64,000 bases of DNA from Pomphorhynchus laevis. Taxonomy: Eukaryota > Acanthocephala > Palaeacanthocephala > Echinorhynchida > Pomphorhynchidae. The notes under the pieces were generated by a model that saw only the letters and a list, made by a program, of their open reading frames with translations, was not told the origin of the DNA and did no database searches. Position numbers and translations under genes: made by a program. The stretch is from assembly GCA_012934845.2 (NCBI GenBank), contig WNNJ02000618.1:1-64000 (forward strand), given 5' to 3'. Positions 8,567-18,786 of this stretch are shown here, in pieces (position 1 is the stretch's first letter; every line of letters begins with the position of its first letter).

Positions 8567-11024
8567 TCACGGCCTCAGGTCCAGAGGGATCTGAGCCCCT
8601 CGGCCACACCAGCGCGCCGCCCTCTGACTGAACCATTCGGGGTCTCTCACACACCTAAGGGTCCAGTCAAGGCGGACTATGGTTGGTAATCTCGAGATGA
8701 GGAGCTTGAGAAACCTTAGTCTTTGTTCTGGGGGACGTCCTCGTGAGAAGAAGACTAATCCCGAGATAGCCCAAGTACCCCAGAGGCGCACTTGGGTTAT
8801 CCCATTCAATGACAGATGCTGGGCCCGTTTCAGAGCCAACCTAGCTTTCTTCAGGGTACTTTTAAGTCTATCCAGGTCAGCTTTCGCCGACCAATTCACC
8901 GTAACGGTGAACCCCAGATATTTTACTCGACTCGTGAAGATGGGGAGTGGTTGATGCTGCAAAATGGAGGAGAGTGCAGAGAGTGCTAGTCTCTTAAGTT
9001 TCTTTTTGGTGGCAGGAACGCCATTAAAGACTACCACCTGTGATTTAGAGGAGTTTAAAATAAGATTGGATGGGGGCAACTGATCTTTTAATCTTAAAAA
9101 AACAGCTGATGTCAGAGATTACATATTTGCACCTGCGTCCAGAGAACAAGGCTGTGATATCATCAGCATATACAGCTAGATGTTGATCACGTTTAAAATT
9201 CTTGAATAGAACAATGGATGCAGCAAGATATAAGATAGGAGAAAGTGGGGATCCTTGAGGTACACCCGTAATAGGGTAGAACTGACGCGCATCAGGGTCG
9301 TCTTCATAGTAGAACCGCTTGGTGTACAGCAATATATCCACCCTGTTAACAATTCTCGTAGGCAACCCGAGGGACCTTAGAGAGGAGATAACGAAGGGAA
9401 TGGAGATCCGGTCAAATGCAGCCTGAAAAATCAAGAAAAACAGCCACAGCAAGCTGATGACTATTATCCTGACAAAACTGATGCACTTCACCAATTGCTG
9501 AATGGACCGAGCGCCCTTTGACAAACCCATGAAAACTCGGTGGGATCAAATTACGCCTACATAAATGAACGCGGATTCTACGCGCAAGCGCTTTTTCGTA
9601 GATGGATATGAGGGCGTTTTGAATCGAGATGGGCCGCAGATCTTTAGGACAAGTGATTAATCTCTTTTTAGGTAAAAAAACTCGACGGCTGATGTTGATG
9701 TCCGCTATGTCAGACGGGGAGGCTAGTAGCATTGTGATGGCGACCTCCTTTCTCTGACTGTATGTCAAAAGCTGACAGACACGAGTGGTGAGTGGCGCGT
9801 GGGATTTGGAGGTGCCCGGGAGTGGTCCCCAGGAGTTAAGGATATCTATAACAGATAAGTCCCTACTCCTGAAGTCACACCAAGGCGGGATTGGTTGGGG
9901 AGATTGAGTGGCTCCATAATTATGTAAGGAAAGTGACTCCTCTAAAACTTTGTCAAGGCCTATGCTACCAATCCAAACCAAGGCTCTATCCTTCCAGCAA
10001 ACAAACTTCTCCTTCTTGAATATCTTCCAGAAGGAAGCCTGAGAAGGGTTAAGGCGAGCAATGCTTGCCCTATCCCTGCTCAGCTGGAGCCTATATCTAG
10101 AGCTCCAATATTCATTCGAGAGGATATGTCTGGCGGAAACAGAGAGATTGGGAAGGTGTAACATTTTAGCTAGGACCTTGAGCTTTGTTGGAGTAGGATT
10201 GTATATTCGACCTTTATAGGTAGTCGAAAGGATCGCGGTAGCTTGCGATGAGAGGTAGGAATTAAATTCGGTCAAACTCTCAATTCCAATTCTGGGGAAG
10301 AGTTGGATAGCTGCCTGAAAGAAGGCCACTCTAATAGGGTCAAAGTGAAACCTTCTTCTAAGCAACGTATCGTCCTCTAGCCTCCAGCGAATTAGGTCAT
10401 GAGAGGTGGTCTGTTGTTGACGCGACTGCTCGGTGCAAATGGGTTTCAACAACCACATCTTATGTAGCAGTAATATGTCGAGGAGAGAATTTGTTGTAGA
10501 GCAATTAAAGGTTGGGGAAGGTGGTTTAAGAGTAAGATAGCCGATCCGTGCTCTGCGGAGTGCTGCATTAATCCAACGACCAGTTCTGTCGTTGAAGTCA
10601 CCAAGTAACATGTCATAACCGCTCCCCAATATTTGATCCAGGAGGTCACGGTTCTTGTGAATTTCTCTTAGCCGAATATAGACATTGGCTATGCTTATAC
10701 GCTTACCGTTCTTACAAAGTGATATAGCTAAACAAGATAGGGCTGGACAAGAGTAGTTTAATAGGAGGGATGATCTTAATGAGCTTTTTACTAGGGTTAA
10801 AAGACCTTGAGATGAAGAGGAGTGAGGGGGGTTATGTAAGGAGTAAAGTGGGTGTATATGTGCTTAGGGATAAATCGAGTAATATCCTGGGGGAGACGGA
10901 TATACCGCGTCTCCTGAAGGACTATAACATCTGCATCTCTACCAGATAGAAGGCTAAGGGCGGAAGCACCTCCCGAATTCCACTGAAGGATATTCAGTGA
11001 AAAAGGCCCTTGATTACTTCCCAT
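8567..11024 (-). pseudogene. LINE ORF2, APE endonuclease plus reverse transcriptase
   Basis: ORF2 begins MGSNQGPFSLNILQWNSGG (11024), the APE start, with VIVLQET. YDMLLGDFND follows near 10620-10640. The RT region (about 10560-9100) has PISIQNALISIYEKAL, HGFVKGRSVHSAI, DFS..AFDRISIP, GVPQGSPLSPILY and the catalytic LAVYADDITALF. The C-terminus (9079-8567) carries FNGVPATKKKLKRL, VKYLGFTVTVNW and RLPTIVRLDWTLRCVRDPEW. Frameshifts lie near 10800, 9415 and 9070. The element would copy its RNA into DNA at a nicked target, but this copy is inactive. Fragments of the same family occur at 37784-38216, 38484-38535 and 42887-43175. Confidence 0.88.
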
Positions 11025-11058
11025 TGCGTAAGTGTTACCGAAGTGGGACGCCCTCCAC

Positions 11059-12263
11059 CTAGTCGCAACTAGAGGCGGAAAGGTCGCCTTTACCGCTTCC
11101 CGTCACGACAAATGGAGTCGCTTGCCCACGGGCGATATCTTCATTTCCCTCGTTAGCCATAGCCCAGATCGAATCCTTCCGAGCAAGCTTCAGAGCAGCT
11201 ATGCTCAGCGCTGACCCGTTTCGTTTCTTAGATTTTGGTGGCTTCTTAATATTGTTAGTCTTCCCAGAAGGAGGAGAACGGAAGGATTCCGCTAATTGAC
11301 CCACCAATTTTTGGACGATTTTTCAAGTCGAATCATTGATGCCTGATGCTGCATTTCAATAAGTTTAAGAATTTCCGTATCCGGCATCCTGTCGTTTTTC
11401 TTGTTAGACGAGACAGCTTCCACGAAGCTAGTCGGTTTTGCTGTCACACCCCTGTGTCTCTTTTGGTACGCTTTAAAGATTTTACACTTTTTTGACCATG
11501 CGGGGTGCTCACCACCGCAGTTTGCGCAAAATGGCTTACTTTCGCACTTCTCAGGATGTATAGCAGTTGTACCACACACGCCGCACTTATGTGGTAAAGA
11601 ACATCCAGTGGACCAATGCCCTTACTGATGACAATTGTTGCAGTGAGGGTACGTTAGTGAGTCGGTTTCGATTATTGAAAATCTCAAATTATACCCCATA
11701 AAATGATTGCATGTCGAAATCGATAGTTTTAGAGCTTCATCAACCGAGGCATTGCAGAACGCCACGGGAATGGGGAAGCCTTTAATCCCTTTTATAAAAG
11801 GCACGTTAGAGATTTTGTAATCAGTTTCTAGGACTGATATATCTTCTTCTGAAATGTATGTGGGCATATTATTTATCTTTATTGTTGCCAGGATTGGTTT
11901 GGAAGCAATTATACCTTGTTCCGAATGCTCTTTTTTAAAGTAGTCGACGTACGACATTGCGAGATCAGGAGTGCAGAATGAGATTTTAATCTCAGATTCA
12001 TAATATTTAATCGCATTGAACAATATCCTTTTTTTAAATCGACGGGCAAAGCCTCTTATAAAAACATTGAACATGTTCTGCCTTTCCAGAGGCACCAAAA
12101 GTCTGATAATCACCAGGTTGGATAATTTTGGTACCGGGGGAAGTTCACCCTCCGGAATATATTCAAGAGAAGCTAAATCTCCACTTACCTCGTTTATTGC
12201 ATTGGCAGGAAAATTAGTTTTCATTGAGTTCTTTGAACGCTCCAACATGCTAAATTTACTCAT
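11059..12263 (-). pseudogene. LINE ORF1, gag-like with zinc knuckles
   Basis: ORF1 of the 8.4-12.3 kb LINE is probably a nucleic-acid-binding chaperone of the retrotransposition RNP. The start chosen is MSKFSMLERSK (12263). Upstream codons in the same frame lie in the target duplication and host DNA. An RRM-like region spans roughly residues 50-200. Then come three CCHC knuckles: CNNCHQ-stop-GHWSTGC, CGVC..AIHPEKC and CANCGGEHPAWSKKC. A single in-frame stop (near 11622) falls inside the first knuckle, and a frameshift near 11300 separates the lysine-rich C-terminus (ending GKGDLSASSCD). Knuckle spacing resembles Jockey-superfamily gag proteins. Confidence 0.8.
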
Positions 12264-12290
12264 TTTATTGCTCCCTATGTTGTAATGCAA

Positions 12291-12796
12291 TGTTTCTATG
12301 TTATAGTGTTCAAACAAGATTTTTTCAGTAGTTTAACACAAAGGTATCGCTGCTCAGTTTTCGAAAAAGAAAATTGATACATATTTTCTATTTTTGGGTA
12401 AAAGAAGTGCACGGCAAATATTAAAGAATGTACACTTCAATCCCATTTTAAATTAAGTCACATTACAAACAATATCCTGTCGAGCTTCACAATGTTGCGA
12501 TCTTTGTTGCATTCTTCTCATTTCTTTGGTTTATTGTGAATTTATTTTGAAATTATTAATTTATTGTGATTATTGGTTAGATACCAAAGGTTTTGATAAC
12601 TAAGCAATATTAATTGTTTGATCGTCTTTTATTAATTGCTGTTATCGTTCTTTTAATTGTTGCTCGTCCTTCATTAATAGCTCTACAGGACAAAATAACA
12701 ACCACATGTGGATTATACATCTAACATAACAATATGTCAAAATTTATCCTGCAAGTAAATAATGTGCTGTGCTAGAGTAAGGTATTACGGGAGATA
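12291..12796. other. Unassigned spacer
   Basis: I found no gene or recognised repeat between the LINE's right target duplication and the next fold-back repeat. Confidence 0.5.
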
Positions 12797-13489
12797 ATCA
12801 AATTTCATAAAAGGAAATACGTCGTTAGCATTATTTTCATTATAATAAAAAATTATTCAAAATATATTGTATATTATTATATTGTATATTATTCGCATAC
12901 AATCATATTGTATGTTAATATACAATCATATTGTATAATATTAACGTATTATATAACATACTTTGTATTAGAATAATATACTATATATTAGATAATCACA
13001 TAGATAATTAAATTTTATCAGATGAAATACACCATTAGCATGTATTTGGATCCACTGCTATGGGTCAAGGAATAGCGGTCAAAACCTTATAACGTAGCAG
13101 TTCATCTTGATGATATCTAATTCCTATATTGTATAATATTAGCATATTATTTAATTTCATCAGAGGAAATACATCATTAGCATGTATTTTGTTCCTCTAC
13201 TATGTTAGATAGATAAAGAGGATCTAAAACTTGATAACACAGCAGTTCCTTCTGATGATCTCTATTCGAGTACTAGCATATTATTTATTAGTCCATTCAT
13301 AAAAATTGACATCATAATAATTCATAACAATTCATAAAAATCAACATACTTATTCTTATACATCATCTTTTATTTATTATTCAATTCACAAAACTTAACT
13401 TTTATTTAAATTTCAATTATAAATTTTAAATTTCGAAATATTAATATCTTTGAAACAAATATTTTGATTCACGTTTGAGATCATTTTTA

Positions 13490-13555
<66 letters not shown>

Positions 13556-13721
13556 TGTTTATTCGTTTTGATTAATCAGATCAGCTTATAAGTCTACCTA
13601 TTTTATGTATTTATGCTAAATACATTAGCATGTATTTGGATCCACTGCTATGGGTTAAGGAATAGGGATCGAAATCTTATAACGTAGCAATTCATCTTGA
13701 TGATATCTAATTCTTATTCTA
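12797..13721 (+). repeat. Cluster of fold-back repeat cores
   Basis: One short remnant (about 12797-12832), two nearly whole cores (13016-13121 and 13155-13265) and one partial core (about 13619-13711) lie in the same orientation. In the 13016 copy the closing stem reads AGAT/ATCT instead of AGAG/CTCT, a compensatory change. Between them are AT-rich flanks and a TA microsatellite. Confidence 0.75.
13492..13553. repeat. (TA)n microsatellite
   Basis: An uninterrupted AT/TA dinucleotide run of about 60 bp. Confidence 0.97.
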
Positions 13722-14174
13722 ATACATCGCTATTATTTATTAGTCTATTACAAAAAATAAACTTTTATATTTAATTTCAATTTTTTATTTTAACTTGATA
13801 TAAATTATATTAAATCTTATATAATTATTTATTATTTATAATCATTTATTATTTAATAATTGAATTTTGATTTCGAATTATTATTTTATAAATAATATAA
13901 AATACGTAGACTCAGTTTGCTGAACTGAGACTTTGACCCTATTAAAAATTACTGACAAATTATAATATTTTAAAAGGTCTGGATAACATTTTACGGCATT
14001 TCTGGCATTCTTTATCTTAACTCTTTTAAAGAAAAGTATTTACTTAGGAAATACTTTTCAGGAATAATACTTTTTAGGAATTTTTACAATAAAAATTTCA
14101 AAACATATATAAATCTTATAATTTTACATAAAAATTAATTATACAATTTATAAAATGTATTTATCTGTATTTAT
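13722..14174. other. AT-rich repeat flank
   Basis: Fold-back repeat flank to about 13920 (ending near GTAGACTCAGTTTGCTGA), then unassigned AT-rich sequence. No gene seen. Confidence 0.5.
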
Positions 14175-14218
14175 ATTTAAATAGTACACACTAAACCCAT
14201 AATCTTCTTCCATTATCG

Positions 14219-14434
14219 ATTAGATAGTTTTACTGGAACGAAGAATAAAATATTTTCTTTTTTTTAAACATACAATATTTCGATAGCTCACGCTATCGTC
14301 ATAATTAAAATTAAATGTTCACAAAATTTCCAATTTTTAACATTTACGAAAAAATATAGCAGAAACCATCGAAATAATGTATTTTTTTAACTGAAGAGAC
14401 ATATTTTCTTCGTTCTAATAAAACTATCTAATTA
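14219..14434. repeat. Fold-back with 26-bp terminal inverted repeats
   Basis: The ends, ATTAGATAGTTTTACTGGAA and a near-complement TTCTAATAAAACTATCTAAT-like arm, are inverted. The interior holds a small perfect hairpin, CGATAGCTCACGCTATCG, next to AATATTTCG. It is matched in the inverted copy near 29470-29640. Confidence 0.65.
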
Positions 14435-14758
14435 ATATTTCAAATCAATATTCTTGATTGGCAATCGCAATCAGCGATTGAAATAGTAAACTATCGAATA
14501 CTTTATTAAACCATATATACTCTTAAATTTCAATAACTATTTTTATAAATATTAAATAGTAAAAATTGAAAGTATTCAAATTAAATTCATAGTAAATAAT
14601 ATAAATATCTTATAATTGTGGCACCACATTATCCTCACAGGTGTTGTTCATATTTTTGATACAAGGTGGCTACTAATCAGCCGGGGTGGATCTCACCAAC
14701 TGCTGACCAATACCTACATTCCACGTTTCGACCCTTATTATCTGCTTACTCCGTACAC

Positions 14759-14832
14759 TGGTGCTGATCGGATTCGAATACAGGACGTCTGTATTTCGAT
14801 TCAACGCTACATCTACTAGACTAGCTCTCTGA
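14759..14832 (-). repeat. tRNA-like SINE head (Phe-like)
   Basis: The minus strand reads a D-arm-like TAGTCTAGTAGATGTAGC (A box), an anticodon-arm-like segment whose loop centres on GAA, and TATTCGAATCC (B box). This order and spacing resemble a tRNA with anticodon GAA (phenylalanine). The stems are imperfect, so it is a tRNA-derived SINE promoter rather than a working tRNA. The assignment is by eye. Confidence 0.5.
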
Positions 14833-15254
14833 AATTCTTCTGGTTGTGGCACGACATTAAATTAATTTTGAAGTTTGACAAGTTGGAGAAGGAGTTTGAC
14901 TAGTTGCATTTTAACGTTTTTATGTTATTAATGTTATTCAATTAAGTATTGAGAGAGATGGGCATTAATAATTTATCTATTAATAAATTTTAATTACAAA
15001 TTTATTTATTAGATATAACTTTATTTATAAATTATTTTAATTAATTTACATAAATAAACTGATTTCATTACATAAATGAAATGATCAGCTTAGGTGGGTC
15101 TTATCAGCTTCTGTCCCAGACCTACATTTCACGTCGGAAAAAAAACACGTAAAATGCCCTAAATCTCTTTCCAAAGAAAAAATTATCTTTCTAAAACCGT
15201 TAAAGATGTCAGCTATTTTAGATACATTTTATTTATTATTCCAATTTTATTTAT

Positions 15255-15440
15255 TTAAAAAATCAAATTAAATGATTTGCTAGACTCAAAAAGTTCTAAT
15301 AAACTGCAATCGGCATTGATCTTTTTAGTAAAGTGCAAGAGTCTATCAATGTTTTCAATACATTGCATGCATAAACCTTGTATAGTATTTTTATAGAATA
15401 ACTGCATTCTAATGTTCCAATTTAACAACAGGAAAATCAA
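15255..15440 (-). other. Open stretch, possible terminal exon
   Basis: Sixty-one codons on the minus strand end FNLIF-stop. AATAAA hexamers follow within about 30 nt on the same strand (around 15230-15250). The composition (QLFYKNTIQGLCMQCIENI) is protein-like, but I recognise no family. It could be the last exon of an intron-containing gene, or chance. Confidence 0.2.
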
Positions 15441-16078
15441 CGATACTTTGTCAACCTCCTTATAAAATCAAACAAGAAAATATTTCGTTCACGGTGTTTG
15501 GAAGATAAAAAATTTGAAATCAATCTATTACAATAAATGTGTCAAAAAGTGTAAAATTAAGCATAATTGAACATTACTTCCTTAAAATAAAATGTTACAT
15601 CCCAAACTGGTGAAATTAAAATGTTACCTTCCAAATGTTATAGGATTTATATTTAGAATGAAAATATAAAATCACTTATTTGTAAAAAATATATTTTAAA
15701 CAAATTTTAATTATATAAACACGGCATTGTGACGATCACTACTTTAAACTTTAATAAACAGAGAAGCTAAAATCAGGATAGCATTTGCTGGTGCTGCATG
15801 TAAAAATTAATAACGGGAATTATATTTATGTTTTGGATATTCCGAATGAAATTGCGTTATTTCGGCTACTTTGGGATTTGGTAATCAGTTATTACTGAGA
15901 ATTTAGGTGTTATTCCACCCAGGTGAATTGTTGTATAAAAGAAATAAATCGGCAGTATTCGACAAGTTTATTGTATATGTTATTATATAAATATAACATA
16001 TATATGCTATTATATAAGTATAACATATATGCTATTATATAAGTTTATTAAATATTTACAAGTTTTAATCACTTGATC

Positions 16079-16496
16079 GAATGTCGGATCGTGAAGGCAC
16101 TATGCGAATCCGATTACTCCAGATGTCGAGATGATCCTCAATGGCATACCAAAACTCACTTTCGAATAACTCCGAGGCATACAGCGACAAGATTTGATAT
16201 TTGTTCTCGCCACTCGTATTAAAGTCTACCACGATATCTCATTCCAGGGAGCTCAGTCTGAAAAACACAATAAAGAAGGCGATCCATAGGCAAACTTAAA
16301 TGTATTTTAGCTAGTCACCTACAATATGAAACTGTTTCTTTAATTTAGATGTCTTTGTATTGTCGTACTGGTTTTCTAAAATATGAAGAATATCCGAGAT
16401 ATTTTTGGTAATAGCCCAAAACTTATAAGTTAAGACAGGAAAAATGAATTGTAAATAGAACGCTCTGTCTGAAAGCTCAGATATAGTACTTGTCAC
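16079..16496 (-). other. Possible exon pair of an unknown membrane protein
   Basis: An upstream open stretch (16496-16315) reads FYLQFIFPVLTYKFWAITKN and a downstream one (about 16245-16079) reads VVDFNTSGENKYQILSLYAS, ending RSSD-stop just before an AATAAAC. Between them lie a GT (after CATATTGTAG) and a pyrimidine-rich TTGTGTTTTTCAG acceptor about 60 nt apart, which look like an intron. The frames do not join cleanly and one stop lies near the acceptor, so this may be a decayed gene. I do not recognise the family. Confidence 0.3.
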
Positions 16497-17194
16497 AAGG
16501 TAAATAAGGGATTTCTATCAAACACTCACTAGATCAACAAAACAATTTAAGCATGTTTAAAATTTACTGTGAACCTGTTAAAACTTTATTTTAAATTTTT
16601 AAAATTCTTTGGGAGTTCTAAAATCTCAATCGAGTTTGTAACACGAGTAAAATAAAGTTTAAAACAAAAGATCTTTAAGAGTTCTAAAATCTCAATCGAT
16701 ATTGTTATAAGAATTTTACTCACTTCTAGATAGTGATCGGTTGACAGCTTTATATCACAACATTACGTTCAGAACATTACGTCGCAGATTAGATTATATG
16801 GTGTCACAAAATTGATCACTGATCTTAGACCAGAGTATTCTGATGCCGAATATATCGATGTATATCCTTATGCTTAAACATTGTACTGTTTATTGGCAAG
16901 TTGTCACGAGAACTGAAATAAGTCAGCACGACTTGCGTTCAGATTAGAAAATCCGTTCTTCCCAATATTCAACATATCGTAATCATTATAAGCATGGACA
17001 ATTCATAAAGTAGAACGAGGAAATATCCCACATGAGTTATATTAGCAGGGAGATAATCCACAAAATCTGCGTGTCATGAGTTAATCTTTGGAGCATATAT
17101 ATACACTATTGATTACCCTACTTCCCCTGAACTGAGAATTTCTGGGACGCAAGTCTCTCACTTACTGGGTTAAACTTCATCATAAAGAATAAGC

Positions 17195-17247
17195 GAGGAC
17201 TTGTAAGTCCTCGGTGGTAAGCTGGATGTAAGTCCTTACATCCAGCT
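17195..17247. repeat. Two adjacent perfect hairpins
   Basis: GAGGACTTGTAAGTCCTC (17195-17212) is a perfect palindrome. It is followed at once by 12-bp arms AGCTGGATGTAA and TTACATCCAGCT around a 4-nt loop (17220-17247). No coding role is seen. Confidence 0.8.
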
Positions 17248-18786
17248 AGCATTGCTTTTTTATCATAAGCATTCAAATAGGTTAATAGGTTCAATCTTAT
17301 TCAAAAGTTGAGTACAAGATCTAGATTAATATAAAACTGACCCTTGCTATTTCTAGATCGAAGAGACTCACCTCATATACTAATTCCGTTTTCCTACCTT
17401 CCCATCAAATTAGCATTCTTCTCTTACGAGGTATTAGTAATTTTATTAGTACTTGAAAGTTGGTACATTGTTCCTCCTTCTATACGGCTGTTTGATTACC
17501 CAGCGCCCGACAACGAAAACGTATCCAGCCTGTCTTAGGTTGACCTTATGCCTTTCGAATTCTTGATTGCTTATCTTTGATATTCATTTGTTTGTTCATC
17601 TGATGTCTTCTATCCTTTAGTAATTATTGACCTCGGCTGCAAGAAAACGGACATTGAATAATGAAATTTAATTTCATTATAATAATAAAATTATAGTCCG
17701 ATCAAATTTAGACAGGTATGCCAGATTGCTTACAAGATAACTACGGATGATACACTCTGGTAAGTTCGTTACTCTTCTGCGTACAAAGCGTTGTCTAGAC
17801 TACCTCACTGGCGAGATGAAATTATGAACAACTAATCATGAGACTATCACAGGGAATATCATCGAATGAGTAAGCACCTAGCGGCCTAATGATTTGATGT
17901 TAAGATAGGAAATTAAATAATTCTTGAAAATAAATGTTTGAACACTTTGTTAGCATTTAGAATTATTATGTAAATATCTTTTAGGTTTTATATAAGTTAT
18001 AAAAAGTTATTCTAGTTAATAACGTTATTTTATTTGCTCAGTCGCTAAGCATTGATCATTCATTCACTTATAAATCTCCAGCACCAAGGAAGAATCATTG
18101 CTAAATTATGATATCAAACTATGTACAATAAAGAGGCTTATCTACTTTATCAATTACTTTGTCAATTTAAGCAACCATTAAACTATTGCTACATTATATT
18201 AAAAATATGATAATTATATTGACATATAATATAATTATATTATAGTAAATATTGTTATATTTAACAAGAAGATAGAAATATTAATGTAGATTGTAGTTCA
18301 AACATTAAGAAAGTAAACTGTATCGAATTGCAAGTATATTTAAAGCGCATTAAACTAAAATTATTTACAATTTTTATATAGGCGAATAAGTTTCAAATGA
18401 AGTTTAATGTGTATTTGCATATAATACAAAACTTTGCAATTATTTAATAATTATTTAAAACTTTGCTACTATAATGTTGAAAAAGTACTATTTTATAGAA
18501 AGATCCATTAAAAATGAATATAACACATCAACCTTTATTAACAGAAACAATTTCTAACTTGCAACTTCGCAAATATTAATAGTTCTTCATTGATAAAAAT
18601 ATCTTCAACAATATTGGTATTTGTTATGACATTTTTCATGACCTAAAAAAGAGGTAATTCAATTAATAAAATTTCCAAAGCTATTGTTTGCTAAATATGC
18701 GCTATTCCGTATGCTGTCTGATTTTATTAACAAAGTCAATAAAATCAAATGAGTTGATTATAAATTGATTCTTTATTGCTCTAAAG

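Larger units (their letters stand above)
8428..12290 (-). mobile_element. Nearly whole Jockey/I-type LINE with 14-bp target duplication
   Basis: ATGTTGTAATGCAA occurs exactly at 8428-8441 and 12277-12290, bracketing an element of 3835 bp on the minus strand. It has ORF1 with three zinc knuckles, then an APE endonuclease, an RT and a C-terminal extension. At its 3' end it carries a (CTTA)n-like tail (AGTAAGTAAG on the plus strand at 8441-8455). The perfect duplication argues for a recent insertion, although one stop and about four frameshifts have accumulated. ORF1's ATG lies about 13 nt inside the 5' boundary. The assignment to the Jockey/I superfamily rests on APE plus RT plus gag-like knuckles; the exact clade is not determined. 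Confidence 0.9.
14175..15150 (+). mobile_element. SINE-bearing repeat unit, copy A of an inverted pair
   Basis: About 950 bp that recurs, inverted and with high identity, at 28700-29675. It holds an internal fold-back (14219-14434) bounded by ATTAGATAGTTTTACTGG and its near complement. It also holds a tRNA-like segment (14759-14832, minus sense), a ~110-bp block containing ATTCCACGTTTCGACCC, and a second partial block at 15080-15140. No protein is encoded. Confidence 0.75.
15151..18786. other. Long stretch without a firm gene
   Basis: Mostly AT-rich and unassigned. It includes two weak exon-like stretches on the minus strand (15255-15440 and 16079-16496), paired hairpins at 17195-17247, and short ATA-rich direct repeats at 15965-16030. 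The sequence from 17340 to 17540 is open in one frame but shows no recognisable motif. Confidence 0.5.

Noticed and set aside
14759-14832. Functional tRNA-Phe gene
   Set aside because: The A and B boxes and GAA loop are present, but the acceptor and T stems pair poorly, and the sequence recurs within a larger repeat. It is annotated as a SINE head.
17344-17538. 64-codon plus-strand frame as a host exon
   Set aside because: No homology recognised, no splice or polyadenylation context, and the length is expected by chance.
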